From positions 496,001 to 560,000 of the forward strand of contig NZ_CP073343.1 in assembly GCF_024397855.1 (NCBI RefSeq): a stretch of DNA of 64,000 nucleotides. The letters run 5' to 3'. Both the position numbers and the translations under genes were made by a program. The DNA is from Marinomonas rhizomae. GTDB taxonomy: Bacteria; Pseudomonadota; Gammaproteobacteria; Pseudomonadales; Marinomonadaceae. The number at the start of each line of letters is the position of its first letter. The stretch's first letter is position 1. The notes beneath the pieces were generated by a model. The model saw nothing but the letters and a program-made list of their open reading frames with translations. It was not told the origin of the DNA and made no database searches. Positions 44,716 to 54,107 of the stretch are shown one piece after another.

Positions 44716-45453
44716 TTAATTGAGTTCGACAAGATAATGTAGGTCTTCGCTGTTGGCGCGGCTGATTCGGTATTCCACGGTGCGTCCGTCCAATGCGCGA
44801 GCAGTGCGGATGACTTCTAATAGAGGTTGTCCTGCAGCGATGTTTAAAACACTTTGGTCTTGTTCATCGGCTAACACGGCTTTTAGTCTATCGGTGGCTT
44901 TGTGTACCGTAATATTGAAGTGCTGCTGATAATAGTGATACAGGGAATGTGGTAGCTTTTCTTCTTTGTGTAAATCGGCAAAGTAACGATGGGGTAGATA
45001 AATCAATTCACGGATGGAAGCCGTATTGTTAATCGAGCGTACACGATGGATTTCAATGACTTTCTCTTCTGGCGGCAGTTCGAAAAGAGTGCGCAGTTTA
45101 TCATCGGGTGTAATTAATTGTGTTTCGAGTAATTGGGCATAAGGCAGTTCGGGAATATCACCGTTATCACTTTTGAAATGGAAAAAGTGAAACATCATTT
45201 TTTGCAGTGTGTGTTCTGATACAAAGGTGCCCACGCCTTGACGACGAAATAAGACATTGTCTTCTGTTAATGCGTTAAGTGCCTTTCGAACTGTTCCTTG
45301 ACTGACGCCAAGCAGGTCTGCAAGCTGAAACTCACTCGGTAAAATCTCACCGGGCTTCCAAGAACCTTCGATAATTCTTTCCGTAATTAACTCTTGAACC
45401 TGTTTATACAGAGGTTTGAAGGTTGGGGATGGCTGCGGTGTACTGACTGTCAT
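44716..45453 (-). CDS. GntR family regulator, HutC/UTRA subfamily
   Basis: A 245-residue regulator. The winged helix (about 15-80) includes GEILPSEFQLADLLGVSQGTVRKAL and the C-terminal UTRA domain has RVRSINNTASIRELIYLP and EVIRTARALDGRTVEYRIS. The start at 45453 (MTVSTPQPS) follows AGGG; the frame is open further upstream but reads through the operator. It is convergent with the TRAP operon and divergent from the TRAP binding-protein gene. Identical palindromes in both divergent promoter regions make it the likely repressor of the whole sugar-acid cluster. Confidence 0.82.
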   Translation of the reverse strand: MTVSTPQPSPTFKPLYKQVQELITERIIEGSWKPGEILPSEFQLADLLGVSQGTVRKALNALTEDNVLFRRQGVGTFVSEHTLQKMMFHFFHFKSDNGDIPELPYAQLLETQLITPDDKLRTLFELPPEEKVIEIHRVRSINNTASIRELIYLPHRYFADLHKEEKLPHSLYHYYQQHFNITVHKATDRLKAVLADEQDQSVLNIAAGQPLLEVIRTARALDGRTVEYRISRANSEDLHYLVELN

Positions 45454-45531
45454 GGGTTGCCCTGCTTTGTATCGAATCAATTTAGAATACCAGACGAAAT
45501 AAAAAAATCTGTTATTTTCTTGCACTTTATG

Positions 45532-45543
45532 TCTTATATAAGA
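45532..45543. promoter_or_regulatory. Candidate GntR/UTRA operator, regulator/binding-protein side
   Basis: TCTTATATAAGA, identical to the site at 39364. Here the left ATGTCTT (45529-45535) also has an inverted partner AAGACAT at 45552-45558, which may extend the site. Confidence 0.6.
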
Positions 45544-45691
45544 TATAAAACAAGACATGACAAGAAAATAGTGAATTTTCTATAAGTAATCTCTTTTGAG
45601 ACAGTCTTATGAATGACCTATTTATTTGTTTACCACTTGCGTGATTCAGAATAAAAAAAGTGATCAAAGAATAAAAAACGGAGCCTTCGAA

Positions 45692-46762
45692 ATGAAAAAA
45701 ACCGCTTTACTAAAAAAGACCACAGCTGCTTTTGTTCCAACATTAATGGCGGCGAGTTTGTCTCTTGCTGCGATGCCTGCATTGTCGGCTGATTATGATT
45801 TCAATATTGTCCATCTTTCTAATACCAGCGATGAAGATTATGACGGCGCTGTTGTGTTGAAAGACTATGTTGAAGCGCACTCAAACGGTCGTATTCACGT
45901 TAATATTTATTCTGGCGGTCAGCTATGTGGTAACCCAACAGAATGTATTGAAGCTCTACAAGCTAACTTGATCCAAGTGTTTAATACCACGACAGGTGGT
46001 TTAGCGAATGTTTTCCCAGAGATCCAAGCGCTTGATATCCCTTATATATTCCCAACAGATCGTGTTGCCGAATGTGCCTTGAATAATGAAATGTTGGTCG
46101 GACCAATTCGTAAAGAGTTGCTAGACCGAACAGGTACTATGCGCTTAATGACCATTGGTAATACGGGCGGCTGGCGTAACTTTGCGACAACCAATAAATT
46201 GATTAAAACACCTGCTGACGTGGAAGGTTTGAAGATCCGTACGATCAACTCGCCGATCCAAATGCAGCTTGTGAAAGCGATGGGCGGTAGCCCAACGGCT
46301 GTGCCTTGGCCTGAAGTATATACTTCATTGGCAACGGGCTTGGTGGAAGGCACTAAAAACGGCATTACCGATATTATGGGTATGAAGTTTAATGAACATA
46401 TTAAATACATGACGTTAGATGGCCATGGTTATATGGCGTCTATGTGGTGGATGAATAACGACTCACTGAAAGATATGCCAGAAGACCTTCAACACATCAT
46501 GATGGATGGCTTTGATGCGTTACGTGAAGTGACAACGGTCATGCCAAAACGTCGTCAGATAGAAGCGTATAACGAGTTTAAAGCATCTGGCGGTACAGTT
46601 TATGCCCCGACTGCAGAAGAAAAAGCGCAGTTCCAAGAAGCGGCGAAACCAGTACGTGATTGGTTCGTTAATGAATATGGCGCTAAGTGGGTTGAAACCA
46701 CAGAAAGCGCGGTTAAATCCTGTGAAGCTTCTATAAATGACGCTTACATGGCGCAGAATTAA
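45692..46762 (+). CDS. TRAP transporter substrate-binding protein (DctP type)
   Basis: A 356-residue periplasmic protein. The signal peptide ends near PALSADY. The family core includes YSGGQLCGNPTECIEALQ, IPYIFPTDRVAE, the conserved Arg in GLKIRTINSPIQ and GGSPTAVPWPEVYTSLATG, which contact a carboxylate ligand. The start at 45692 (MKKTALLKK) follows CGGAG. It should deliver a sugar acid to the DctQM permease encoded upstream, from which it is separated by the TSUP and GntR genes. The separate promoter with the shared operator fits high binding-protein expression. Confidence 0.88.
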   Translation: MKKTALLKKTTAAFVPTLMAASLSLAAMPALSADYDFNIVHLSNTSDEDYDGAVVLKDYVEAHSNGRIHVNIYSGGQLCGNPTECIEALQANLIQVFNTTTGGLANVFPEIQALDIPYIFPTDRVAECALNNEMLVGPIRKELLDRTGTMRLMTIGNTGGWRNFATTNKLIKTPADVEGLKIRTINSPIQMQLVKAMGGSPTAVPWPEVYTSLATGLVEGTKNGITDIMGMKFNEHIKYMTLDGHGYMASMWWMNNDSLKDMPEDLQHIMMDGFDALREVTTVMPKRRQIEAYNEFKASGGTVYAPTAEEKAQFQEAAKPVRDWFVNEYGAKWVETTESAVKSCEASINDAYMAQN

Positions 46763-46820
46763 TCCATGATGACCGCGTTAGTGAAATAGTAAATATTCTT
46801 CTGAACGGTATTTTCCGTTA

Positions 46821-46847
46821 AGCCAGTGCTTGCACTGGCTTTTTTTT
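46821..46847 (+). terminator. Rho-independent terminator of the TRAP binding-protein gene
   Basis: AGCCAGTG pairs with CACTGGCT around CTTG... a four-base loop, followed by eight T residues. Confidence 0.88.
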
Positions 46848-46879
46848 GTCTGTTGTTTGGTGCTGATAATTGTCGAGCT

Positions 46880-47773
46880 TTATTGTTTTGGCACCTGCGC
46901 TTGAAGGTGGGCGATTAATCTTTCCATCAAGGGAGTTAGGCTGTTTTTACGCCATACAAAGTGGATGTCCAGTTTTGGTAGCTCGCCATCAATTGGACGA
47001 TAGGTGAGTCCTTCACGCTGATCGAATTGTGTGGATTCTGGAACAAGTGCGATACCCACGCCAGCGGCGACTAGAGTTCTAGTGGTCTGCGTCAACCGAG
47101 CAATTTGTACAATATCAGGCTCAACACCAGCAGCATGTAGGTGATGCATGATTTGGTCGTACAAAGACGGGTGAGCTTGTCTAACAAACGAGATAAACGG
47201 CAGCTGGTGTAAGTCACTTAAAGGCACGCTTTCTTTTTGTGCGAGTGGGTGGTTCTCAGGCAGAGCGAGCAGGTGTTTTTGTGTTTCGTAGCCTTGGTGT
47301 TCTAGGTCGGTGATGTCCATTAGGGGATTAAGGAAGATCATCGCCAAATCGATTTTTTCTGTTCTTAGGGCATCCAAGGCATGGGTCGTGGTCATTTCTT
47401 CTAGATTGAGCGTTACGCCATGGTTGTCTTGTTTGAACTGAGCAATGCCTTTGGAAAAATGCGGCGTGCCAGCCGCCCAAACAAAACCTAGTGATAGGTT
47501 GCCTGATGTGCCGTTGGCAATGCTGCGAACTTGTTCTTGTATCTTCTCCCAGTCCTGCAAAAGAGCCCTTGCTTGAGGTAGTAGGGCTTCTCCTGCAGGC
47601 GTCAGAGAGACTTTCTGGCTACTACGCTCAAAAAGTACGGCGCCGATTTCATCTTCAATGGCTTTGATTTGTTGGGATAGCGGCGGCTGGGCAATATGCA
47701 AGCGAGCCGCAGCGCGTCCAAAGTGCAGCTCTTCCGCTACGGTAATAAAATACTTTAATTTTCTAAAACGCAT
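46880..47773 (-). CDS. LysR family transcriptional regulator
   Basis: A 297-residue LysR regulator with the standard N-terminal helix-turn-helix (MRFRKLKYFITVAEELHFGR and RLHIAQPPLSQQIKAIED) and a two-lobed effector domain. It resembles BenM/CatR-style regulators in the RKLKYFITVAEELHFGRAA block. It is divergent from the Gfo/Idh/MocA oxidoreductase gene across 108 bp, the classical LysR-target arrangement. The effector is unknown; a sugar acid or its keto derivative is plausible from context. Confidence 0.85.
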   Translation of the reverse strand: MRFRKLKYFITVAEELHFGRAAARLHIAQPPLSQQIKAIEDEIGAVLFERSSQKVSLTPAGEALLPQARALLQDWEKIQEQVRSIANGTSGNLSLGFVWAAGTPHFSKGIAQFKQDNHGVTLNLEEMTTTHALDALRTEKIDLAMIFLNPLMDITDLEHQGYETQKHLLALPENHPLAQKESVPLSDLHQLPFISFVRQAHPSLYDQIMHHLHAAGVEPDIVQIARLTQTTRTLVAAGVGIALVPESTQFDQREGLTYRPIDGELPKLDIHFVWRKNSLTPLMERLIAHLQAQVPKQ

Positions 47774-47881
47774 GATATCTTTTTCATATTAAGCATGTGA
47801 TTAACATATATTAGACATAATGATGCGCTTTTCCTATCTTAGTCTTACAAAATAATTCTAAGTTAGTTTAGGTGAGACATC

Positions 47882-49093
47882 ATGAGCAGAGAAAAAATCG
47901 ACGGACAGCTTTTTAGCTACACAGGCCCAGCCTTTCATTACATCAATGAAGAGGAGCGTCACTTCTTCGCCAAAGAGCCAGCTCAGTTTCGTGTGAATTT
48001 GATTGGTTGTGGCATGATTGGTATGGAGCACATGCGCGTGGCGACTCGTGTTGGTCGCTCTGCTATTCATGGTGTGTTCGATCTAAATGAGCGCAGTGTT
48101 AAAGTGGCGAAAGAAGAATTCGCCAAAATCACTGATGAAGACTTTAAAGTTTACGATAGCTTAGAAGCGGCATGTAACGACCCAGAAGTTGACGGTATTT
48201 TAATTTGTACGCCTAATTTTACGCATCTTGATGTTCTAAAAGTGGCGATCAAATCGGGCAAGCACATCTTCATGGAAAAGCCGATGGCGACCAAATTAGA
48301 AGATGCCTATGAAATTACCAAGATGGCGAAAGAGTACGGCGCTGTTTTGCAAATTGGTTTGCAGTATCGCTATAAATCTATTTATTCCGAAGCGATTCAT
48401 GAAGTACTAGAGCGCAAAGCGGTCGGTGAAGTGAAGATGATCAACATCATGGAGCACCGTATTCCCTTCCTTGATAAAGTGAATCAGTGGAATAAATTCT
48501 CCAAATTCTCTGGCGGTACGCTGGTGGAAAAATGCTGCCATTACTTTGATTTGATGAACTTGTTCGCCCAGTCTCGTCCAGTACGTGTTTATGCCAACGG
48601 TTCCCAGTCTACCAACTTCCGTGACTTCGAGTTTAAAGGCGAAAAATCCGATATTCTGGATAGTGCTTTTGTCACTGTTGAATATGAAAATGGCGTTCGC
48701 GCTGGCTTCAACCTTTGCATGTTTGCGCCTATGTTCCATGAAGAGCTATTGGTGTGCGGCGACGAAGGTCGAGTGAAAGCGGCTGAGATTGAAGACTTCA
48801 GTGAAAATGCGCGTTTGCGTACAGAGATGGAGGTCTTTTGTGGTCAGAATCGTCCATCTAAAACCTCACAGCCGAGCTATCCTAAATTAATTGAAGCCTC
48901 TGGTCACAACGGTGCCACTTGGTTTGAGCACATCGCTTTTGCCGATCAAATGGCTGGTAAGCAAACCAACAGCGCGACAGTCGAAGAAGGTTTCTGGTCT
49001 GTTGTAGTAGGTTGTGCAGCGGAAGAATCCGTAAAGACAGGTAAGATTATAGAAGTCGCAGAACTGCTTAAATCCAAAGGTATTGATCTTTAA
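47882..49093 (+). CDS. Gfo/Idh/MocA family sugar oxidoreductase
   Basis: A 403-residue NAD(P)-dependent enzyme. The Rossmann motif is NLIGCGMIGMEHMR, the family EKP motif is in HIFMEKPMATKLEDAYE, and the catalytic-domain FSGGTLVEKCCHYFDLMN includes the conserved lysine and histidine. An N-terminal extension of about 35 residues precedes the Rossmann fold. Members oxidise or reduce sugars, inositols or uronates. It stands between the aldonate cluster and the aldarate cluster, with LysR divergent and a strong terminator after it, so it is its own transcription unit. Substrate not known. Confidence 0.8.
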   Translation: MSREKIDGQLFSYTGPAFHYINEEERHFFAKEPAQFRVNLIGCGMIGMEHMRVATRVGRSAIHGVFDLNERSVKVAKEEFAKITDEDFKVYDSLEAACNDPEVDGILICTPNFTHLDVLKVAIKSGKHIFMEKPMATKLEDAYEITKMAKEYGAVLQIGLQYRYKSIYSEAIHEVLERKAVGEVKMINIMEHRIPFLDKVNQWNKFSKFSGGTLVEKCCHYFDLMNLFAQSRPVRVYANGSQSTNFRDFEFKGEKSDILDSAFVTVEYENGVRAGFNLCMFAPMFHEELLVCGDEGRVKAAEIEDFSENARLRTEMEVFCGQNRPSKTSQPSYPKLIEASGHNGATWFEHIAFADQMAGKQTNSATVEEGFWSVVVGCAAEESVKTGKIIEVAELLKSKGIDL

Positions 49094-49120
49094 TTATTTT
49101 TTTTAAATAAGTCACATCGC

Positions 49121-49157
49121 AGCCCAGACCTTGTTTACAAGGTCTGGGCTTTTTTTG
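49121..49157 (+). terminator. Rho-independent terminator of the oxidoreductase gene
   Basis: A 13-bp perfect stem (AGCCCAGACCTTG) with a TTTA loop is followed by eight T residues. Confidence 0.92.
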
Positions 49158-49256
49158 TTTTGTGGTGTTATTTAGGCAATTTTTTTTGGGTTACTACGGA
49201 AAGGGAGTGCTATTTTTAATGTGCAATAAAATAAATAATTCCGTATTGAAATATAG

Positions 49257-49270
49257 GTTGTATGATGTAT
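49257..49270. promoter_or_regulatory. Shared motif GTTGTATGATGTAT upstream of tctC
   Basis: These 14 bases recur exactly upstream of kdgD (54030-54043). Here they are followed by GATGTTAT. The GTAT...ATAC-like spacing suits an FCD-GntR regulator, one of which is encoded at 56460. Confidence 0.5.
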
Positions 49271-49343
49271 GATGTTATTACGTTCGATAAATGGAACTAA
49301 TGACAACGTCCTACATAAAAAAACAATTATAGGAAAAGTGGTT

Positions 49344-50393
49344 ATGAAAAAAATACTACAGAGCACAACAGTTTTGATGGCAGCAGCCTGTGCATTCGCA
49401 CCTGCTGCAGCCTATGCTTCAGACAATCCAATTAGAGGAAACATCCGCGTTGTAATTGGTTCTAAATCAACGGGTGGTGATACTTATCAAGCTTCTTCCA
49501 TTATCGCAGAAGCGCTTGCGAAAAAGATTGATGCGAACATTAAAGTCGATGCTGTTGGCTTTTCTGCTGCCTATCAGGCATTAGGTCGAGTGCCAACAGG
49601 CAACACTTTAATGATATTCCACGACCAAGCCTATCTTGGAAATCTATATGGCCAAAAAGGTTATGAAGACCCTTTCAAAGAATGGACGATAGGACCTTCT
49701 TTCGCCACGAATCCAGGTAATGGGTACCTTGTACCTAAAAACTCACCATACAAAAACATAGATGAAATCTTAAACGCTGCGGGCAATGGCAAAACAATAC
49801 GTGTTGCTATTCAGCCAGGTGGTGTATCTGAGATTGGCTATACAGCAATGAAGAACGCGGTGCGTTTGGCGTACCCAGGTCAAGAAGACAATCTTGTTGC
49901 CTTGAATACAGGCTCTCAATCAGACAAAAACCAAGCATTATTTGATGGTCTAGCGGATGTTATCAATGGCAGTGTACAAGCCAATGAGCAATATACTCGC
50001 CTTCCTGCAGATGACCAAAAAGCCATGGATTTCGTTTGGTTGACTGCCAAAGCGTCAACAATTGCTAAAGCAAACCCTAACGGTATGGGAGAAACCTCTC
50101 GTGATCAGTTGATGCAATACGCATCCGGTCTTGGGGTGAATATTCCAATGGACGCAGAGAATAACTTTACCTTTGATAAAGAGTTCTACTTTTTATACAA
50201 CAAGCGTATGTCTCCGGAAGTGATTAAGTTTTTAGACAATGCGTTGGCAGAAGTATTTGCTGATGGCAAGGTTCAAGAAACATTTAAGAAATCCTTCTTT
50301 ATCCCTAACTTCCGTACTTCTGCAGAAGCGCAAAAGCACTTCCAAGAGAAGCGTGACAGTTATGCGAAAATCATTAATAACCTACATAAATAA
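49344..50393 (+). CDS. tctC: Tripartite tricarboxylate transporter substrate-binding protein
   Basis: A 349-residue TctC/BugT-like periplasmic protein. The signal peptide ends at AAAYASDN. It contains the GNIRVVIGSKSTGGDTYQ-type start, GVSEIGYTAMKNAVR and the C-terminal FKKSFFIPNFRTSAEAQKHF. The start at 49344 (MKKILQST) has AGGAAA upstream; an earlier ATG would read through the operator. It heads tctC-tctB-tctA-garD, so the ligand is most likely galactarate or glucarate instead of citrate. A hairpin separates it from tctB, consistent with extra expression of the binding protein. Confidence 0.85.
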   Translation: MKKILQSTTVLMAAACAFAPAAAYASDNPIRGNIRVVIGSKSTGGDTYQASSIIAEALAKKIDANIKVDAVGFSAAYQALGRVPTGNTLMIFHDQAYLGNLYGQKGYEDPFKEWTIGPSFATNPGNGYLVPKNSPYKNIDEILNAAGNGKTIRVAIQPGGVSEIGYTAMKNAVRLAYPGQEDNLVALNTGSQSDKNQALFDGLADVINGSVQANEQYTRLPADDQKAMDFVWLTAKASTIAKANPNGMGETSRDQLMQYASGLGVNIPMDAENNFTFDKEFYFLYNKRMSPEVIKFLDNALAEVFADGKVQETFKKSFFIPNFRTSAEAQKHFQEKRDSYAKIINNLHK

Positions 50394-50404
50394 TTAAAGT
50401 AAGT

Positions 50405-50438
50405 CGGCACCGTGGAATGCAGTTTGGCTGCGGTGCCG
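50405..50438 (+). other. Intercistronic hairpin between tctC and tctB
   Basis: CGGCACCG pairs with CGGTGCCG, and inner GCAG with CTGC across a bulge. There is no T-run, so it probably stabilises the tctC part of the mRNA. Confidence 0.6.
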
Positions 50439-50463
50439 TAATCTTTCGCTAGAGAGGGTTATA

Positions 50464-50901
50464 ATGTCTGACTGGTTTTCATCCTTAAATACCGTAGTGA
50501 TCGACTTCGATACATCCCATCTGTTTTTCCCAAGGATTGTTATTTCCTTGTTGCTAATTTTAGGATTGGTGATAGTCGTCTCTTATTTTCGTCCTGTCAT
50601 GCAGGCTATTCGTGCCGGTCGATATCAGTTCTTTGTTAAAAATGCAGACTTTTTTCGTCTCTTAATGACGTTCGCTTTGATCCCTGCTTATTTTTGGGGG
50701 ATGGATGCGATAGGGACAATGCTACCTAATATGGGGTTAGGTTTTTTACTGGCATCGATTCCTTTTGTCTTCCTGATGTCGATGTTGTACTGCCACGATA
50801 TGACCCGTCGTAACCTGATAATCATTGTTTCCAACGCAGTAATAACACCGACCTTTGTTTGGGGTGTGCTTTACCACCTATTCGCTGTGTCGATGCCTTA
50901 G
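50464..50901 (+). CDS. tctB: Tripartite tricarboxylate transporter small membrane subunit
   Basis: A 145-residue membrane protein with four hydrophobic spans, the size and topology of TctB. It starts MSDWFSSLNTVVIDFDTSHLF after AGAGAGG. Sequence conservation in this family is low, so the assignment rests mainly on its place between tctC and tctA (15 nt before tctA). Confidence 0.8.
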   Translation: MSDWFSSLNTVVIDFDTSHLFFPRIVISLLLILGLVIVVSYFRPVMQAIRAGRYQFFVKNADFFRLLMTFALIPAYFWGMDAIGTMLPNMGLGFLLASIPFVFLMSMLYCHDMTRRNLIIIVSNAVITPTFVWGVLYHLFAVSMP

Positions 50902-50916
50902 AGGCGGAGTGACTTT

Positions 50917-52425
50917 ATGGAATTTCTTGAATTACTTTCACCGTCCTTCTTTTTATTAGCGGCGGCTGGATCCATTATCGGCATCATTTTTGGTGCTATC
51001 CCTGGTATGACAGCGACAATGGCCGTTGCGGTGTGTCTACCATTAACTTATACCTTGGGCTTACAAGAAGGCTTAGCGCTTTTGTTAGGGCTATATGTTG
51101 GCGGTATTTCGGGTGGTTTGGTGCCTGCAGTATTGCTCAACATTCCAGGCACGCCGTCGTCCATTACGACAACCTTTGATGGCTATCCGATGGCGCAACG
51201 GGGTGAAGCTGAGCGCGCCTTGAAAACCTGTATTGTTGCCTCTTTGTTTGGCGGTACGTTCAGTGCGATTGTGTTGTTCTTCTTTGCACCTGTCTTGGCT
51301 GATTTCGCTATTAAGTTTTCGTATATTGAGAAGTTCTTAATGATCTTTTTTGCAATGTCGGTTATTGCGTCATTGTCTAAAAATATTCTAATGGGCGTTT
51401 TTAGTGGGCTACTTGGTGTATTGCTTAGCTTGATAGGCACTTACGATGTATCTAACGGTGGTAATGGTGAGTATCGTCTAATGGCGCCGTTTATGGAGCC
51501 TTATTTAGCGTACGGCTTTTCGTTGTTGCCGGTGTTGATTGGTCTTTTTGGTATTTCAACCATCATTGAAGAGGCTGAAAAGGGCGCTAGAGAACCCTCT
51601 TTTGAAAATAAAGTCAGCCTAAGTAAAGGTACGCCGTTCCGCTTCAATATTTTCAAGGGCCAATTCAGTAACTTGTTGCGCTCTTCTTCGATCGGTACAT
51701 TCATTGGCATGTTGCCTGGTATTGGTGGAAGTGCGGCGTCGATTTTAGCCTATACACAACAAAAGAACTTTTCTAAGCACCCTGAAAAATTGGGCAAAGG
51801 TGAGCCAGAAGGTTTGGTGGCTTCAGAGTCGGCAAACAACGGTTTGACTGGTGGTGCTTTGATTCCTTTGTTGTCGTTGGGTATTCCTGGCGACAGTACA
51901 ACGGCTGTCTTGATTGGTGCCTTCACGCTGCAAGGTTTACAAGTAGGGCCTTTGTTTATCGGCGAAAATATAGACACATGGTTCTCGATGATAACGGCGC
52001 TTATGTTTGCCAATATCGTCATGTTTATCGTGATGTTCTATGCCATTCGTCATATCGCCAAAGTGGTGCTGATTCCGAAATTCATCTTATACCCAATCAT
52101 AGTAATGATGTGTGCTGTAGGCGCTTATGCGATTAACTACGGCATCATGTTTGATGTGTGGACATTGTTCTTATTCGGTGTTGCAGGTTGGGTCTTTACT
52201 AAGATTGGTATTGAGATTGCGCCTTTGGTTATCGGCTTTATCTTGGGCAGCAGTGCCGAAGTGTATTTTGTGAAGAGTTTAGAGTCTTACGGTGAGTACT
52301 CCATTTTGTTCACCAAGAGTCCGATTGCGATGGTGTTATGGGGCATGATCATTTTATCAATCGTCGTGTCTGTGATGATCCATAGAAAAAGCAAACAACA
52401 CGCGAATAAAGAGGCGAAGTCATGA
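50917..52425 (+). CDS. tctA: Tripartite tricarboxylate transporter large membrane subunit
   Basis: A 502-residue permease with about 12 spans. The TctA signatures are [43 protein letters not shown] and, in the second half, [20 protein letters not shown] and [17 protein letters not shown]. It is the main channel of the transporter. Its stop overlaps the start of garD by 4 nt, tying transport to galactarate dehydration. Confidence 0.92.
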   Translation: MEFLELLSPSFFLLAAAGSIIGIIFGAIPGMTATMAVAVCLPLTYTLGLQEGLALLLGLYVGGISGGLVPAVLLNIPGTPSSITTTFDGYPMAQRGEAERALKTCIVASLFGGTFSAIVLFFFAPVLADFAIKFSYIEKFLMIFFAMSVIASLSKNILMGVFSGLLGVLLSLIGTYDVSNGGNGEYRLMAPFMEPYLAYGFSLLPVLIGLFGISTIIEEAEKGAREPSFENKVSLSKGTPFRFNIFKGQFSNLLRSSSIGTFIGMLPGIGGSAASILAYTQQKNFSKHPEKLGKGEPEGLVASESANNGLTGGALIPLLSLGIPGDSTTAVLIGAFTLQGLQVGPLFIGENIDTWFSMITALMFANIVMFIVMFYAIRHIAKVVLIPKFILYPIIVMMCAVGAYAINYGIMFDVWTLFLFGVAGWVFTKIGIEIAPLVIGFILGSSAEVYFVKSLESYGEYSILFTKSPIAMVLWGMIILSIVVSVMIHRKSKQHANKEAKS

Positions 52426-53993
52426 GCGATTCTTATGTACTAATTCAAATACATGAAAGTGACAATGTTGCCATCATATTAAACCAAGGTGGTGCGCCAA
52501 AAGGTGCTGAGCTTCCAGGTGGAGTGGTCTTGTTAGAAGATGTTCCACAGGGGCACAAAGTCGCTTTGAGTGATATCGCTGATGGTGGTGAAGTGCGTCG
52601 TTACAATGAAGTGGTGGGCTACGCAAAACACGAGATTAAGCAAGGTTCTTGGGTGTCTGAGAAGGTAGTTGATATGCCAACGCCGCCAGCGCTAGATGAA
52701 TTGCCGTTGGCAACTCGCGAAAAACCAGCCTTTGAGCCTTTGGAAGGTTACACCTTTGATGGTTATAAAAATCCGGACGGTTCAGCGGGCACTAAAAACC
52801 TGTTAGGTATCAGTACTAGCGTGCAATGCGTTGCCGGTATTACTGACTATGTTGTTAAGCTGATCAAAAAAACGCTTTTACCAAAGTATCCAAATGTGGA
52901 TGGCGTTGTGGCACTCAATCATAGCTATGGTTGTGGGGTGGCAATTACTGCGCCTGCGGCTATCGTGCCAATTCGAACCTTGCAAAACATCGCTAAAAAT
53001 CCGAACTTTGGTGGCGAAATAATGGTGGTAGGTTTGGGTTGTGAAAAGCTCTCGCCATCACGCTTGCTTGAAATAGACGATGAGCAGGCGATTAATATTT
53101 TGCCAAACTCTGAAGCGGCCAGGACCTTAGAAGATCATGTAGTGAGCCTGCAGGATGAAAATCATCACGGTTTCCAAGATATGGTCGACCATATTATGGA
53201 GATGGCCGAAGCGCACCTTGAACGTTTAAACAAGCGACGTCGAGAGCCGTGCCCAATTTCAGAACTGGTTGTTGGTATGCAGTGTGGCGGCAGCGATGCT
53301 TTTTCTGGCATTACGGCGAACCCCGCTGTTGGTTATGCGTCAGATTTGATTGTTCGTGCAGGCGGTTCTGTCATGTTTTCTGAGGTGACAGAAGTGCGTG
53401 ATGCTATCCATCTTTTAACGCCACGAGCGGACACAGTGGAAGTTGGAAAGGCCTTGCTGCGTGAAATGCAATGGTACGACGATTACCTAAATCAAGGTCA
53501 AGCCGATCGCAGCGCAAACACCACACCGGGTAACAAAAAAGGCGGTCTGAACAACATAGTGGAAAAATCCCTTGGTTCCATTACTAAGTCGGGTAATAGC
53601 CCCATTATCGATGTGCTAAGTCCAGGTGAGCGTATTCGTAAACGAGGGCTTATATTTGCGGCAACGCCTGCCAGTGATTTTATTTGTGGCACCTTGCAGT
53701 TCGCTTCTGGAATGAATATCCAAGTATTTACCACAGGACGTGGTACGCCGTATGGCTTGGAGGTCGCCCCTGTTATTAAAGTGTCGACAAACTCTACTTT
53801 GGGTAAGCGTTGGCACGACTTAATTGATATGGATGCAGGACGTATCGCGAGCAAAGAAATTACTTTAGAAGAAGCAGGCTGGGAGTTGTTCCACCTCATT
53901 CTTGATGTCGCGTCAGGGCGTAAGCAAGTGGCTGCAGATAAGCTGGGCTTACACAATGATTTGGTCTTATTTAATCCTGCACCTGTAACCTAA
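52422..53993 (+). CDS. garD: Galactarate dehydratase (UxaA/GarD family)
   Basis: A 523-residue protein aligning well with GarD. The N-terminal SAF domain (about 1-85) has [12 protein letters not shown]; the catalytic part has [27 protein letters not shown] and [10 protein letters not shown], with cysteines that bind the metal, then [20 protein letters not shown] and [15 protein letters not shown]. It dehydrates galactarate to 5-dehydro-4-deoxyglucarate. It is translationally coupled to tctA. Altronate dehydratase is a sister family, but length and the motif [17 protein letters not shown] favour GarD. Confidence 0.9.
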   Translation: MSDSYVLIQIHESDNVAIILNQGGAPKGAELPGGVVLLEDVPQGHKVALSDIADGGEVRRYNEVVGYAKHEIKQGSWVSEKVVDMPTPPALDELPLATREKPAFEPLEGYTFDGYKNPDGSAGTKNLLGISTSVQCVAGITDYVVKLIKKTLLPKYPNVDGVVALNHSYGCGVAITAPAAIVPIRTLQNIAKNPNFGGEIMVVGLGCEKLSPSRLLEIDDEQAINILPNSEAARTLEDHVVSLQDENHHGFQDMVDHIMEMAEAHLERLNKRRREPCPISELVVGMQCGGSDAFSGITANPAVGYASDLIVRAGGSVMFSEVTEVRDAIHLLTPRADTVEVGKALLREMQWYDDYLNQGQADRSANTTPGNKKGGLNNIVEKSLGSITKSGNSPIIDVLSPGERIRKRGLIFAATPASDFICGTLQFASGMNIQVFTTGRGTPYGLEVAPVIKVSTNSTLGKRWHDLIDMDAGRIASKEITLEEAGWELFHLILDVASGRKQVAADKLGLHNDLVLFNPAPVT

Positions 53994-54029
53994 TTATTAG
54001 GCGAAATGTCATTGCTATTTGAATGTATA

Positions 54030-54043
54030 GTTGTATGATGTAT
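54030..54043. promoter_or_regulatory. Shared motif GTTGTATGATGTAT upstream of kdgD
   Basis: Identical to the motif at 49257. Here it extends to GTTGTATGATGTATAACAAC, an imperfect inverted repeat 20 bp long, about 65 bp before the kdgD start. Confidence 0.55.
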
Positions 54044-54107
54044 AACAACCTAAAAATTTCTAACAAGCCTTAAGGCAAAGTTAATAACAAGAAGTGAGGA
54101 AAACAAA

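Noticed and set aside
47838..47862. CTTAG-N15-CTAAG dyad in the LysR divergent promoter
   Set aside because: Position very close to the ribosome site and the arms are only five bases; weak support as a LysR box.
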